From assembly GCA_013397845.1 (NCBI GenBank), contig VZTG01004579.1, forward strand, positions 459,528 to 523,527: a stretch of 64,000 nt of DNA, given 5' to 3'. Origin of the DNA: Melanocharis versteri. Its lineage: Eukaryota; Chordata; Aves; Passeriformes; Melanocharitidae. Below the pieces are notes generated by a model. It made no database searches and had not been told where the DNA came from. It was given only the letters and a program-made list of their open reading frames with translations. The translations under genes were made by a program, and so were the position numbers. Within the stretch, counting starts at the first letter, position 1, and every line of letters starts with the position of its first letter. Below, piece by piece: positions 1 through 13,673 of this stretch.

Positions 1-3000
1 GATCAAGGAAATAATTGACGTGTTGCTATGATTTTTCTTCATGATTGTCTCGGATTGTATCAGTTACCAGAAATGGAATTTACTCTGTCGGACTTCTGAA
101 TAGAAAACTGCATTTCTTAGAAGAAGATAGAAAAGGACAATTTCTTCCTTAACTTATATTCCAGGATTTCCTACAAACCTGGTTCTGTGTTTACAATCTC
201 AGTGACATCAGTGTAATAAAAGGAAGAGTTAGATGTATAGTATTTTCCACAATATATTTTGACATCTTTATGTAATTTTTTGGCCTAGATCTTTGTTAGT
301 ACAAAAAAGCTAATTCATTTCACTGACAACAGCATTGTGCTTTGATTAAATCTTATTTAACAGCAAGTCTTTATCTTATTGCTGACCTAAGCTCACTGTG
401 AGAGTCAGGTCAAGTGAGGAATTTGGAGATCTGCGGTACATGAACAGTTGTAAATATCATTCTGCAGAAATATATATGAATATGTAAACCAAACCACAAT
501 TTTCAGATAACACTAAGCACATATCCCTGTATGCTAGATCCATCCAAAACTAAGCCCTTAGATCAAACAGATTTGAAGCCACTTACCTTGGAGTTAACTT
601 CAGGGCAGGACATCAATTAGAGGAGGCAGAGCTGATGTTCGGCTCTGCTAATGACGAAATGAAATGCTGAGTATCGCCCCATTTCTTAACAGAGTGGGCC
701 AAATGCTGTCCTTGGTTACATTCCCAGGCCTCAGCTAACATGAGTATAATTGAAAGCAGTTTTGGTTCAATATTTCTTGTATTTTAGGAGCTATGGAGCA
801 ATCAAGCAATATGACCTTTTAGTGGTCCACCAAAGAATCAAGTTCTGTTCTGTATGGGATCCAGACTAATCAATATCCTATTACCATCACAGCCTGCTGG
901 GTTTTTTTTGTTTTTTTTTTTTACAACAGAGACACATTGGGAATAGCTTGGACAAAACATTTCTCCCTGCAACAGCTGAGACTTGGCGGATTCACAAACT
1001 ATTAGCGTGTTGAAACTCTGTTTTTCAATAAAATGACATGAGTGTTTAAGCTGTATTGTACAATGTAGTGCAAACATACCCAGGTTTAACTCATTCAAGC
1101 ACTCCTCATTAAGTCAAATTTCCAAACAACATCCAAAATAGAGAGAGAGTTTAGAATGATGCACCAGTCCCTAGGCATTAATAAATACATAAAATAACAA
1201 ACTCATACTAGCTTGTCAGGTATAATAGGGGTTTAACAATTAGAAGCATAAGATAAAGTCCTCATTGGTACAAGGTCTAATTTTTCTCTTGTATGACAGA
1301 AGACAGAATTGACTGAAAGGAATCTGAACCCTACAAGGAGCCAATAACTTTCCAATGAGTCAGGATATCATCCACCATTTTCAAGCACAGGGATGACTGA
1401 CAGCTTCTTTGACTTGCGGAAATCTGGGGTGAGATCCTGCCACTGAAGTCGATGGCATCTCTCCAGCTCTCCAGCATGTTCAGACTTCCTCTGTTGAGAT
1501 CAGTGCAAAATAAGGATAGCACTACAGGTGCGCCTGAGCACATGTGTTGTATACGTGTTGATGAATAGAAGCTGAAAAAGCACTGGGCCTGTTCTTATTT
1601 CACAAGACTGTCTCGAAGGAAGTAAACCCAGCCTGCTTCCATGTGCACTTGGCTGTATTTCAGACCAGAAATAAGGAGGAAAAAGCACAAAGGTACACTT
1701 TTCCTTCAGAATGGGTTCGTTTTCTTAAAACAAAATAGCCACAGCCCTGTTATTAAAATCAATAATGAACTAAAGTCAGGTCATAGATGTTCTTCAGCTT
1801 TTAGGATGAGCATTTCTGAGGAATAAATCTAGTGGACTTGTAGGTCAGAATAACACAGCAGGTTCACTAGTCTGTGTTCGCCCCCCAGTACGGCTTGCAC
1901 GTGTGCATTTTACTACTTAAAAATATGACACTGGCCATCATGGAAACAGTAGGATGAAGGATAAGAACACAGTACCCTTCAAGCTGTTTTGCAGTGTGAA
2001 AAGGATGTGGGCAGGAGTCCTGCACTGCCACACTCCTGCAGCAGTGTGATGCTGCATGGGGAGATACACTAGTGTGGAGCTGGAGCCTGTTGTCACCCAG
2101 TGAGTCCATCCCTCTCGGATTTGAGTTTGTCTGGGGTGGCTACAGCAGGCCATGAAGAAAAGAATGGTAGGTGTAAAGGGCTTTTATTGAAACTTCATAC
2201 TGCACCATATCTCATGTGCCTTTCCCTGGATTCTTCTTTGGAAGAAAGAAAGAACCTCTGGAGTCTCTCAAACTCCTATTTGAACTTGGTAATGTGCTAA
2301 AGAAAATGTATGAAACGATATTTTTCTTATTTATTTTTACACACGTATAGGATCAGGCCAGGAAATCTGTAGTGTATCACTCTGTATTCTGCATCTACTT
2401 GATCACTCTTTGCTATGCTAATGAAAATCTAATGGCATTTGACTTTCCTGTTTGCAAGAGGCAAGACTACTTTTTATAAGAGTGGGCAAAATTTTTCAAA
2501 AATATTTTAACTCTTCTTGGAGTCAAAACCGTGTATCCCTGAGGCCATGGCTTGAGACCTGGTAAGCCATGAGCTAACAGTGTATGCATCCTTAAAACTG
2601 AAATAATGGGAGGTCTGTAACTGTTGTGGCATGAACACATTGGCTCTAAGTATCTAAATTAAGCTGACCTTTTACATATTAATGTTCCATTGCTGCTAAT
2701 AAAAAAAACCCCACTTTTTTCAGAGGCAGGAGTAGAAAGAAATATTACTAATACTTTAGTAAAATCTATGTATTCTCGCTGCTATGAAATGAGAAAGGTC
2801 AAATTTTCTCTCCCAACCACTTTTTTTTTTTTGTATTCTCTAACTTCTCACCCATCTTTGTTGTACTAATGAAATTAAGATATCCTTCATGATATAACTG
2901 TGAGCTAGGGGGATCTAAATTACCTTCATCTGGCATCATTCCAGTATACTATAAATGAAGTAATTGTCCTTGACTATAAAATTTGCATTTTCAAGACTTA

Positions 3001-3912
3001 ATTGCTATCATTACATCTTTTTGTAATTCTATTAATTTAACTGAATGGAGCATTTGGTTTTATGGTAAAAAATTTGCATTAAAACATTGTACATCTAAAT
3101 AGAATTTTAATATTTGTGTCAAAAGCTCAGTACAGTTGTCCCACAGGACCCAAACAATTTCACAAGAAGAGAATAGGAAGCAGTCGCACTTTAGGTCAAC
3201 AAACAGGTTTCCCTTTGGTGAATATTAATAGAACTTGCTATAACAGGCTTCGTGTGCTGAAAATCACTCCTGCCTGATCTCTGCAAAAGTGTAATTAATC
3301 TATTAATTCCATACCGTAATTCTTAACAGGAAATGTATTTGCCCAGATACAGAGTAGGTAGGATGTATGTTTGTTCTATCAGAAAACAAACTTTTTTATT
3401 TTTCTTCCTTTCTTCGTTTTTTTTCTGACAGCACAAGGTACTTAGGTCAAAGACTGCAGACAAATATTTAAAGCAGTGTGAGGACTCTGAACTGGCTGAA
3501 TACATTGCAATTGCAATGATGCCATGTGCAATTTTTTATACATGGGGCCCAGTGGTAAGCTAAGACTGTGTTACCAAGTACACACAATTTGAAACTGGGT
3601 CCATCTTCTGGCAGTGGATATATGGGGTACTTAGGAACTGTGACATCTCATTAGGTCTTCAGAGTGATTTAAGCCACTAGAGCCCTTGGGAAGTAGGTAC
3701 CCTGTGGGTCTGGAGTCCCACTCAGGTAGCACTTTGGGCAGTCACTCCAGGCACTACAAGAAACAACTGACACGTGGATGAGCGAACAGTGTTTCATGTT
3801 GGTCAGAAAAGTCTATGCTATTTTCCATTTTGTGTTAATAAATACCATCGAGTTGTATAACAAATTATTTATGTAAATAATCAAGATGAAGTGGCTTTAC
3901 ATTGAATATGTC
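1..3912. other. Gene-free AT-rich stretch
   Basis: No reading frame here has coding character; all open frames are under 90 codons and run through AT-rich, low-complexity DNA. The stretch contains ordinary single-copy sequence with T-runs near 901-922 and 2821-2833. I recognise no RNA gene, mobile element or strong regulatory pattern. Confidence 0.6.
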
Positions 3913-3980
3913 TGGGGGGTTTTTTTTGGTTGGTTTGTTTGTTTTGTTTGTTTTGTTGGGTTTTTTTTAATTTTTTTAAC
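3913..3980. repeat. T/G-rich low-complexity tract
   Basis: The tract is a G-run followed by alternating TTTG/TTGG units (GTTTGTTTGTTTTGTTTG) and then a T-run. It is a simple low-complexity repeat of a kind common in bird genomes. No flanking element was recognised, so it may be free-standing or the tail of a very old retroposon. Confidence 0.7.
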
Positions 3981-4820
3981 CTATGAGTAATATTTCACAA
4001 GAGGTAGAGTGTGTTAGTGACAGAAATCTCATTAACTGCTCTTAATATATGTTGTATTTACTGGACTTCATAGTCATTGTATAATTAAGCTTCACAACAT
4101 GTCTTGTGAAGCAGAAAAGATGAAAGATGTCTCCATGAAAGAGATTTATGGGATGGTAAAATTAAAGACAGAGTTCTGAAAGTGCGTAGGTACCACTTTT
4201 TGTTGGTTCTGGTGTCTGAATACCTCTGAGGGCCCAAAGCTCCTGCAAAGCTGTGGAGTGGGACACTGGTACCAGGCTAGACCCAAACCTGAGAGCATAG
4301 GGTGAAGCCTCTATTTGAGATCATGGCTTTTGGGCAAGTGCCACAGTAGGTTTGCCTTCTTCCCATGTCTCTTGAATGGGAATCACTCTTACTCACTTTG
4401 GAGATTGTGTGATGGTTCAGGGTAGGCCAGAAATGCAATGTAAAAGTCACAAGAGCAGATAACCTGCTTTTTCTACAGCCACCCATATATGCAACGTTTC
4501 TATGGGGGTGTTGGCCTTTATTAGAAAAACCTCAGCATCACAGATGGGGGACGAAGGACTGACGAGAGTTTTAGTTCAGTGCTGAGTCTCCCAGACCTAC
4601 AAATATCAGCTCTACTGTGCCATTGGAGTCTGCTCTGTTGTTCTAGGCGTGTGCACAGGGTATGAAGGCTCACAGGGGATCTGCTGTACACAAAGACTGC
4701 ATTTTTTCCACTTGAGGGAGGACTCTGTGTATGTTCTTTCTTAACGGGTGAATTTCATTTGATGTGAACATTATGTTAAGGCTGAATTTCTAGGCAGATT
4801 ATATGATAGTGCATTAGAAG

Positions 4821-4876
4821 GAAAAAACCAACCCAAACCACCACCAACAAAAAAAATCCAAATCCAAAACAAAATA
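4821..4876. repeat. A/C-rich low-complexity tract
   Basis: The run consists of AACCAACCCAAACCACC-type and CAAAAC-type units with an A8 stretch. It resembles the AACC/CAAA-rich tracts at 12764, 32720, 53720 and 58850, which suggests a recurring composition class in this genome rather than a specific element. Confidence 0.65.
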
Positions 4877-6802
4877 CATATTCTTTTGAAAAATCCAGGT
4901 CTAGCTGTTAGTGTCAATAATTTCAAACACCTACTGACTTTTCTGCCACATCTATCTCATTGAATCTTGGAAGTGATTTTATGTGCTTTAAGCATTTGTT
5001 CACATAATCAGCTTCTGCATAGCAATGCAAAGGATCCTGAGCATTGTCCTGGCAGATAGTCAAGTCAAACCTGACACAGAAACAAACATAAGGGAACAAT
5101 TGTTGTCAAAACACATTGCATCACTTTGCATGCTAAAGCATTTGCTCTGGTAATCCACCATGCTGACGTGTCCCTCTGCTGATGCCATCTGAGCAGGGAC
5201 TTTATCCTTAAAGTTGACATGTGCATCACATTACAGCAGTGATTTTGTTATATATCATCGGCATAATGGATATTCAGAAGAGATTCATAATCTTGAAAGG
5301 TGGCTTGAATCCACAGATCTCATCCATGTTCTGGTGACTCAGAGCATTTTGGAAACTCATTTTATAGCATCTCACGCTGGCTTGGGCAAAGGCAAAGTAA
5401 ACAGTCGCCTAGGGCAGCAGCTTGGGAGAGGGGCAGTCCAGGTCTCCTTTCCTACTTGCTCTCTGCTGGCAATGACAGGAAGCCAATCTTTTACCTGTCT
5501 CTCCACTGTCCCTTCCACTCCCCTTTCCAATTTAATTCTTATGGAAATCTAAAGACATTTTTTTGCCTTCTTCCTGTCTCTTTTTCTTATTCACTCTCTC
5601 CTGCTGGTTTCTTCTAGCTTTTCTCCTCCAGGAATGTTCCACTGCTTCCTACTTGGGCTGTTCCAGGACTGCGAGAGGATTCCTTGTTCCCTCACAACCT
5701 TGCACTTCTTTCTGCAAACAGCAATTTATTACTTATTATTTGCCACCTTTGCTGAACAGCCTCAGCTGTCCTTAGGTTTATGGTAGAATGAGTTGTGTGC
5801 ATAATACAATCCCGTGAAAAAGTTCACCAGATCACTTGCCTGTTGGCAGCCATTGCTTTAAAAGAGCTTTTTGATATTGGGGGAAAATCCAGATAGCTGT
5901 AGAAAACTTTGTTGTACTGCTTATGACTCATGAGATTAAATGAGACAAAAGTAAGATGGTGTCAGCATGTTACTGAATCCCTGGAAAGGTGCGGCTTGCT
6001 CTGTCGGTAATGCTAGTCATGCAACATAAAATTAGATTGCAGAATTCATCGCCATGGGATGTTATAGAAGCCAAAAGGCATAATCGTCTTCAGAAGGGAA
6101 TTAGGAAAATTGTTCCATCAATGACTGTCAAATGCAGTTATCTAGATGCAGCATCAAGCTCAGGAAACCCCTAAAACACAGGCTGCTGGAAGCTATTTGG
6201 CTGTAGCAGTGCAAGGATCAACCTCTCCATGGGTAAGAACAGTTCCTGTTCTAACTGTGTTAAGACTGAGCTTTCAGTCTCTCTCATTAATACATGCCTC
6301 ATGGTTAAGGTGAACTGGTCTGGACTTAGTCATCTGAAAGTTAATGTCGTTTGAAAGTGAAGTTAAAAGAAGCCTGTTCCAAGTGGCATCTACTCCTGTC
6401 TGTATTGAAAACATTTAAGGATGAGATAAATTACCTAGATTAAGCGTCCTGTACTTATGACTTGTATTTTTGTCCATTAAGCTTGATGGCTTTGTCTGTA
6501 AAAATTAACAGAGTTCAGAAAGGAGTTTGTTTTTCCAAGTAAGAAAGCAACACCTCAGATAGTCTGTGTGGGTGTTGTTTATGCCTGTACTGTGTCCTTC
6601 CACATGGATTTATTTTTCCCGTGTCTCAAAGCTTTGGATTGCCTTAACTTGCTCGACTTGGCCAATTCCACCTCCTTCTGGCATACATAACATGCACTCA
6701 TTCCCTCAACCTACACTGAAAGAAGCTCAGAGGTGTGCCACCTTTCTGAAATGACAAAACAGCAACCTTCCTTTGGGAGTAGTGCAAGTTCCTGAAATCA
6801 GT

Positions 6803-6838
6803 AATTTGACAAGCTGTGGCAATTTGACAAGCTATGAC
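6803..6838. repeat. 18-bp tandem duplication
   Basis: Two adjacent 18-bp units, both beginning AATTTGACAAGCT, differ at two positions (6803-6820 and 6821-6838). This is a small local duplication, probably from replication slippage. Confidence 0.8.
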
Positions 6839-9800
6839 AGAAGTCTCTGGAAGCTTCTTGCACATCAGTGTATATACAACTACCATACATAAATAAGAGA
6901 GCAGCAGATCTTTCACTCATTTGACTCGTTATTTTTGCCTAAGGAAGTGAAGCTCACATATGTAGGCATGTATTTGTTAGGGTTTTTTGCTGCACTCATT
7001 GCCTCAGATCCCTACTGGCAACGGTTGTTATCGAGACAATCTTGTGAAGGGAAGCAAGGAACTGTGAGTAATTTGCCAAGTGTGAGGCCAGACATGATGT
7101 TTTTTGCTTCCTGCTCTCAAAGTCTTAATTAGTACAATACTTCCACTAAGCGTTGGGATCTCTTCAGGAGTCCAAAAGGTGGTGCTGGTGGTGCCTTGGC
7201 AGAGGGTTTAGAAAGGACAGGGGAAAGCTTGCAAGGTGACAAATGGTACACTGACAGATGGCAATGACTGTGTTCTGTGGTCTTTTAATGCTCCTCAGGT
7301 AGATCTCAAGGAGGCTCAGTAAAAACATGACTGAGCATAAAACTGTGCCCTGGTGTCACTGGAGTTAATAACAGCTTGACAGTGTCCTCTAGGCACAAGG
7401 AGGATTTTGAACCCTGCGTGCCAGTGGGGTTCTAGCAGGACCTTTGCCCGGGGCTCAAAGAGGTTCAGCTGGGGTTCAAGGCTCAAGCAGACAAGGTTGT
7501 AAGGCAACATAAATGGAACAAGGAAGAATTACCTCTTTGACATCCAGAACCTGACTGTGCTCACCATTTCTGGGAAGGATTCATTATTTTTTCTGTTCAA
7601 TCTGAGACTTCAGTGGGGTTGGTATCTCACATTATTCTTTCTTAGCCTGTTCTCTACTCAATCAACTAGAAATCAGAATTTGTATTTCTTCTTACTTTAG
7701 GAAATAAGTATCTGTGGATACACATATCTAAAAGAAACCTCCAAATGTTTGAAAGCTTATCTTTTGTTAATTGTATGTGTATATATATGTCTATCTTTTT
7801 TCTGTTAATTTCTAATATCTCAGAAAGTTTTCTTATAGAAAAGTGATAGGGTTTTAGCTGATAATTCAGACGGTAATGAATTGGACTTTGACAGAGACTC
7901 AACAAAGAGCCTCTGGATGTAAAAATGTAACTGCTGGTTTGAAAATACTATCTGTACTAACCACTGGAAGCAAGCCGCAAAAATCCAGGTTGCTGAGCAA
8001 TGTCTATGTTGCAAAGTAAGAACATAGTCAAGTACAGCAAGCCCTGTGGTCCAAGTGCCTTCTCTCTCTCTTGAAGTCTGTTAACTGCTGTAGCTGAGAT
8101 TTAGATCAATTACACTGCATATTGCTGAGATCATGTGTTCTGCTGACAGACAGGCTTGTATCCTACTCACTCTCATCCATCTCAGTCACATTAGCAGCTT
8201 CAAAGGTATTAAGGAGTGAGCAAGCCTGACCTTCTTCTCAGCCCCAAATGACCTTGGGGAGTTTTTTTTTTTTTTGGTGTTTGTGTGTGGACAACAGACA
8301 GCAGGTGAGTCTATGTAGACACTATTAGTAAAACTGTATAGTCGTACAGGCAACAAGGCTTTCTGAATGAGAAAGCAGAATTTCTGAGAAGGTGTTTGCA
8401 GGTGCACACTTTTCTGTCCTTGATACTGACCTACAGAGTTAAGCTTCTCATGAATCAATTTAGTATTTGTGGAAATGGTTAGGCTCAAACAACATGGATG
8501 CATCCATTTTTTATTTTCTTTTTAGGTGCTTCATCTGAAACTGTTTTTAAACAAAACTTTTGTATTAAACATAATTTTCATAATATTCTCTTCACATATC
8601 ATTTTGGTTTAACAGCTAAGGCAGTAAATTTGCACACATTTAATGTTGTTACTTTGGAAAAAAAAGTGTAGCTATCTTCTGGAAATGTCTGTACATCCAT
8701 TTTAAGTTGTAGAAACACCAAACAATTATTTTTCTATCCATTTATGGCTTAGCCTCATTTCCTGAAGTTTTCCTCCCGTGTATGCTGGGTTTTTTTTCCA
8801 TCTCTCACCATGCTCTGTTTATTATTCTTACAGCTTAGAGTTTTCTTCTTCCTCAGCTGCCAGCTTGTCAGTTATGATCAAGTGTCAAAATGAAAGTAAG
8901 CATAAGCATCAATTACCAAAAATTACATAGTCTGTTTACAAATTCATTAGAAGAAAGGATTTTTCTCTCAATGCATACCGGATGTGAACTGTAACTAGGC
9001 ACGTGAGTTGTCTACACACTCATTTTCACATCTGAAATCTAACAGCTAGGTTGGGTAATCCAGTATTCACCTGCCAGGCATGGAGTTCTTGCAGTATATG
9101 AGCAATAATTTTAAATCTTTTAATACTGGAGGTTATTCAAAATATTTCAAGCACCATCTTTTCTGCAGGAACAATTTTTTAGTCTCTTCTCCGCAGGAAG
9201 ACTGTAATCTCAGGTTACATGATCTTCTACTTTAAATTCTTTTGCATTTTCTTCTCTCCTTCTCCCTCACTTTATATTTTCCTGAACAAAATGATGGGCA
9301 TTCTACAAAATTAAGGTTTAAAAAAAATTGAAACAGGAGCATCACTCTGTAATTACTTTTAATTTTGCTACCATGAAACAAAAATCTTTTCTTTATTATG
9401 GGAAAAAAATAATGAAACCTTTGATACTTTTGAATTTCCTTTTCACTTAACAGTTAAGGGAAATTATTATTCGTAATTCATAATTTTTTTAGATAATCAG
9501 ATTTTCCTTTTTGGTATGAAAACAAATTATAGACAAGAATATACTCTCTATTAGAAGCAGAAAAAGTAAATGGGGTAAACTGCAAGTTCTCAAGGTTTAA
9601 GTCACTATAAAGATTTCTATTGGTTCCCCCACTAATTTGTAGAGTATGTGCTGCTGACGTCCTTGTGTCAAAACATTCTTAACCTACTCTAGAAATATGA
9701 AGTTTCCTTCACATTGAAATGTGCTGGAATTTTTAAGAACTATATTCAAAGTGATTCTTCTGCAGTCTGTTTGGCCCATTTAATGCCAGTTGGGTCTGCT

Positions 9801-10744
9801 TAATATAGGTTGGTCTGCTGAGATGGGAGAAAAATCAAGCAAAATCCCAGATTTGTGTACCCATGGGTTGTCCACTCCCACTTTGGCCTCTGTGACAACA
9901 TTCAGCTGCTCGTTGTGCAAGCTGAAGTAGATCCCTGAGTTCATAACAAGACTTTGGAAAGTCCTCTGTGGCTGCTTCAGCACAAAAATACAGCTCTGTG
10001 GATCTGATGGCAGGAATGTGGACTTAGACCGGTTTGGTCAGTGATGCTGTTATTCTTTCACTTGGTGAGCCGTGATTGAAATCATAAACTAATGCTTTCC
10101 ACATAGATGATAGGGAGAACAGCTGCTGCCTTGAGGAAAAATCGAAACATTTCCCCTCTAAAATATCTTTATAAAGCCATATAAATGTATTTTTCATTTT
10201 GTGTACCTGGGAATAGCTAACCCCAAGCAGAGTTAGGGGTAGAGTTGCTGAAATATTGCAGTGAGAGTTGTCATCAAGCCCTTCCTAGTGTTTGGGTCAC
10301 TTTGGCACCTGCAGGCTTAAGACTTCGAAGCTTGCAAACGCGACTCAAACTCGGTCTGAATGCAGTGTGAGCATAGTCCTTTAGAGATTTGCACCTCTGA
10401 CAGGCAGCTCTGTTGAGACTGGCAGCAAGCCTGCTAATTTTTACCAGTTGTGGCAGATTGTTTCAATGTCTTTTACCCGTCATATAAAGATGGTCTGCTC
10501 AAATGCCCTTTTTTTTTGTGTTTAAAGCCATTGAACCTTTCCTAACTGGTAGAATAATGTATTCACTCTACTTTTCTTAAACAATTCCAGAACACACAGT
10601 TGTGCTGCAGCTCTGTACATATTCCTAATTTCCTTCTGTCTGAAAGCCATAGAGACGTCCTGCGATGCTTTTCCCTGCCCCTGAAATATCTAGAGCACTC
10701 TGGATGTCATCGGTGGGCTCCGTTTCTTATTTCTCTGTTTGTAG

Positions 10745-10843
10745 AAGCATTGGAGAAACTCCTGGGTGTGGACGAGCGTGAGAGCAGAACGATGGCAATC
10801 CCTGGCTGGCCACTGGCCCCTCAGGATACTGTTACCATCCGGT
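10745..10843 (+). other. Candidate coding exon (unassigned)
   Basis: A good acceptor (pyrimidine-rich TTTCTTATTTCTCTGTTTGTAG, ending at 10744) precedes a 99-bp open segment that ends at a GTAAGG donor (10844); GTGTAAG at 10842 is an alternative donor. The segment is more GC-rich than its surroundings and contains CpGs. One frame reads ALEKLLGVDERESRTM and continues to DTVTIR. This frame stays open beyond the donor to 10941. I do not recognise the peptide. It could be an exon of a long-intron gene, a lncRNA exon or chance; no upstream or downstream partner exon was identified. Confidence 0.2.
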
Positions 10844-12763
10844 GTAAGGCGGAGCCGCCTGTAATAACTCCTGCCTGTTTTGGGTATGAAGGCAGAAGAA
10901 AGGGAACATATGACTTTCGTCTACTACTTACTGCCCTGTAAAAGGGATTTAAAGAATCTTTGGGGAAAAATTTAGGCCTCAGATGCACACATGTGGATCT
11001 CATTGAGTTCATAGTAGGCCATGCGAGCATGTACATTAACAGACAAAATATGGCTTTTGATCTCTAAGAGCAATTAATATAAAATATGTGATTACACTGC
11101 TGCGTAATAGGATATTTTTTAATACTTTGTTAAAAATACTCCCCAAACTGAAATACAAAACAACATGGCATCCCAGGCCATGGTCTTTTAATGGCCTATC
11201 TTCACCAATTCTTATCTCACCTTTGATGCTGTTTGTAAATGTGTTTGCTCTTATGCTTTGAGATTCAGTAAAACATTTATACTTAATGAAAAAAAAAAAA
11301 CCCGAGCACCTTCCTGTTCTCATATCTCTCCATGCTTGAGAATGGCATCATATTTGGAAGAGAAAGGAGAAATAGTTGTCCTGGCTATCTGCAGGGGCTA
11401 CCCCGTGACCAGGCCTTTTCTGCTACCACACAAAACCCAACTGTGATGGCTCAGCGCTCATTCCTGCAAGCACAGGGACTTTCAGCACGTGCCTACATTT
11501 ATGAGCCTATAGGTTGCCCAGCACCTCTTGTAGCTGTTACCTGAAAGGGTGTGATGGATTAAAAACCTCTGCTGACATAGAACTCTCAGGGGCGTGCAAG
11601 ACTGACAGCTTGAAGGTGGCTCCCCAGGGTCTATTGACACCTTGAAACTGCTGCAGTTGCATCAACCTGTGAGTGGGCGGTAATGAAAGGCAATGAACCT
11701 CAACCGGAGGCATCTTGGCTTTCATTTTACCTACCTGAAATTCTCAGCGTGTTGGTCTGACCTAAATGTTCACCGTGAAATCTGAAGCAGCTTCTGCCTG
11801 GAAAGGTTCCCCCAAACAGAAAAACAAGTCCAGGGGTGAGCAAGTAGCATTGAGCAGAGTCTGCCTGAGACAGGTTCTTAGGAGGAACAGCAAACTCTCC
11901 TCTTCTATTTCTTCATCAGGGAAATAGCACAATGTGATTTTTGAAGAAGAAACAAACATAAGGTCTTTTCAGGTCTCTGTTGGTCTGTCAAATTGCAAAT
12001 AAGAGGGAGATAAACTGTAGGATTCACTTCATCAAGGTAGCAGTCTTAGGCAAATGGGTTTGTTGTGTCATCTCAGAACAAGAATTTGCATGTTTCCATT
12101 GAAATGAGGTGTGGTCTCATGTTCCCCAGTCTGTCAGTTACACAAGAAACTTTTCTCCTGAAAGGTTTCCTGAAGTCTTCCCAGCCGTAAAACTGGTTTT
12201 GTTCCACTTTTGTGCTGGAGCATCTCTATCTTTTTGGCTAAAGTGTTTAGTATGTATTCACCTTCAGGCAGAAACTGAGTCTAGAACCTTTCCATTTGGT
12301 CCTTCAGCTGAGATTTTATGAAGTCGTGAATAATGGAGGGAAGGGTAATAATAGAAACATACATGCAGCCCTAACCATAAAAAGAACTTGTATTTTAGCA
12401 ATAATAAATATGTATTTTTTACGGTATTTCTATTTTGCTGATTCTCTAAGTCCAATGGACTGAATACTTTTTTGCTACCAAGCTTCATAGATTACAGCTG
12501 AAGTCATATTATCCTATGAAAAGCCATCTATCTCAATGAGTTTTGATTGGAGTTTTATTGCTTAGTTGATTATATCAGATGCTGTTTATTCCATTCAGAT
12601 GCACACCTACAAAACATTTATTATTATTTTTGGTAACACTAATATGGTGTGCAGAATGACTTTTTTGTCCCCCTGCCCATCTCTTTAAAGCATACTGACT
12701 GTAAAATTTTGCTGAAAAAATTAAAACAGCAGAGAAGTAACAAACAATCAACAAACAGGACCC

Positions 12764-12789
12764 ACAAACAAACAAACAAACAAACAAAA
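12764..12789. repeat. (ACAA)n simple repeat
   Basis: About six tandem ACAA units lie inside a longer A/C-rich region (12721-12812). It is an ordinary tetranucleotide microsatellite. Confidence 0.85.
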
Positions 12790-13091
12790 CTACAAAAAAC
12801 ACCCCAGAAACCAAAACTCTGTTTTTTCGTGCCTTGTTAGGCTATTAGAAAATACTTATTTGCAGCAAATTGCTACAAAGGTAGAAGTGAGGAACAGAGT
12901 ACTATAGCTGATAGAAAAATACTGACGCAGCTGGAGATCAGGAGCACTACCTAGCACCCATCCCCTGTCCTCTTTGTAGAGGGAGATATGCCTGCCGTGC
13001 TTTGGAGACGAGAGAAGCTGAAACCGAAAGACTCTCTACATAATGCTGTATTACAATGAGCCTTTCACATGTGTTAATACAGTAAAATCCC

Positions 13092-13142
13092 TGTTATCTG
13101 AATTCCATATTCTTCAATTACCGTGGCTTGTGATTCAGATAA
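13092..13142. repeat. Short inverted repeat, possible transposon fossil
   Basis: TTATCTGAAT (13092-13101) is matched by its exact reverse complement ATTCAGATAA (13133-13142), with a loop of about 31 bp. Imperfect pairing continues outside the arms (CCCTG...GGGAATC). The arrangement resembles the terminal arms of a tiny non-autonomous DNA transposon, but no target-site duplication could be fixed and the assignment is weak. Confidence 0.3.
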
Positions 13143-13553
13143 ATGGGAATCACCGAGATATAAACTCGCACTGTATATTAACTCACTGGATATTAATCTC
13201 TTCCTAGTGTTATTTATATAATCTGCAGCATGATTTGGCACATAAACACAGCAGGTTTAGTTTATTTTACAAATTCAGTGCAAATTATCTCTTGCACCAA
13301 AAAATGCATTCAAGTTATACCTCAGGGTACAAATCTGGATTAATGTTAACCAGGCTTTGTGTGTTCAAGTTTGTAAGCATATTCTAGCAGATTCATCAGA
13401 AAGAAGGCTAGTCAGTGCAGATGAAAAATAAGAAATTATTATCTGTGTTGCAGCACACATAGAAGTGAAGATAGGATCTACTTTCATTCTTTTCCAGCTG
13501 CTGGAAGATTTTAGATAGTATTTTGGATTACTTCTTTCTTCTATTTATGTTAG

Positions 13554-13673
13554 AGAATGGAGTAGAGAAAGTCTTGGGGCAACTGAAGCCCTATGGTAAA
13601 CTGATTGAAGTAGATGCAGGTAGATCATTCGTGAATTTTGTTCCTGGCACTACAACAAGAGATGGTGCTGAAG
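13554..13673 (+). other. Candidate coding exon (unassigned)
   Basis: A pyrimidine-rich acceptor (CTTCTTTCTTCTATTTATGTTAG, ending 13553) precedes a 120-bp segment ending at AAG|GTAGCT (donor at 13674). The length is exactly 40 codons, so the reading phase is preserved. The open frame reads NGVEKVLGQLKPYGKLIEV, then a D/G/S-rich part. It also stays open beyond the donor to a stop at 13769-13771, so this could instead be part of a terminal exon or a decayed gene copy. I do not recognise the protein. Confidence 0.22.

Larger units (their letters stand above)
3981..10744. other. Gene-free stretch
   Basis: Nothing coding is recognised. The largest frame, 5214-5552 (112 codons), has no domain, no splice context and no composition shift, so I treat it as chance. 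The stretch holds the A/C-rich tract at 4821, an 18-bp tandem duplication at 6803, a T-run near 8264-8275 and otherwise unique AT-rich DNA. Confidence 0.55.
10844..13553. other. Gene-free stretch
   Basis: Only short frames without coding character are present. The stretch contains an A-run at about 11289-11300, the (ACAA)n tract at 12764 and a small inverted repeat at 13092. A 23-codon frame at 12988-13059 looks coding-like but is too short to support. Confidence 0.5.

Noticed and set aside
10600..10744. Upstream part of the 113-codon frame at 10600-10941 read as coding
   Set aside because: The sequence just before 10745 is a pyrimidine-rich splice acceptor, so if anything is exonic it starts at 10745.
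12988..13059. 23-codon frame rich in basic residues
   Set aside because: It looks coding-like in composition but is too short, and no clean donor or acceptor defines it.
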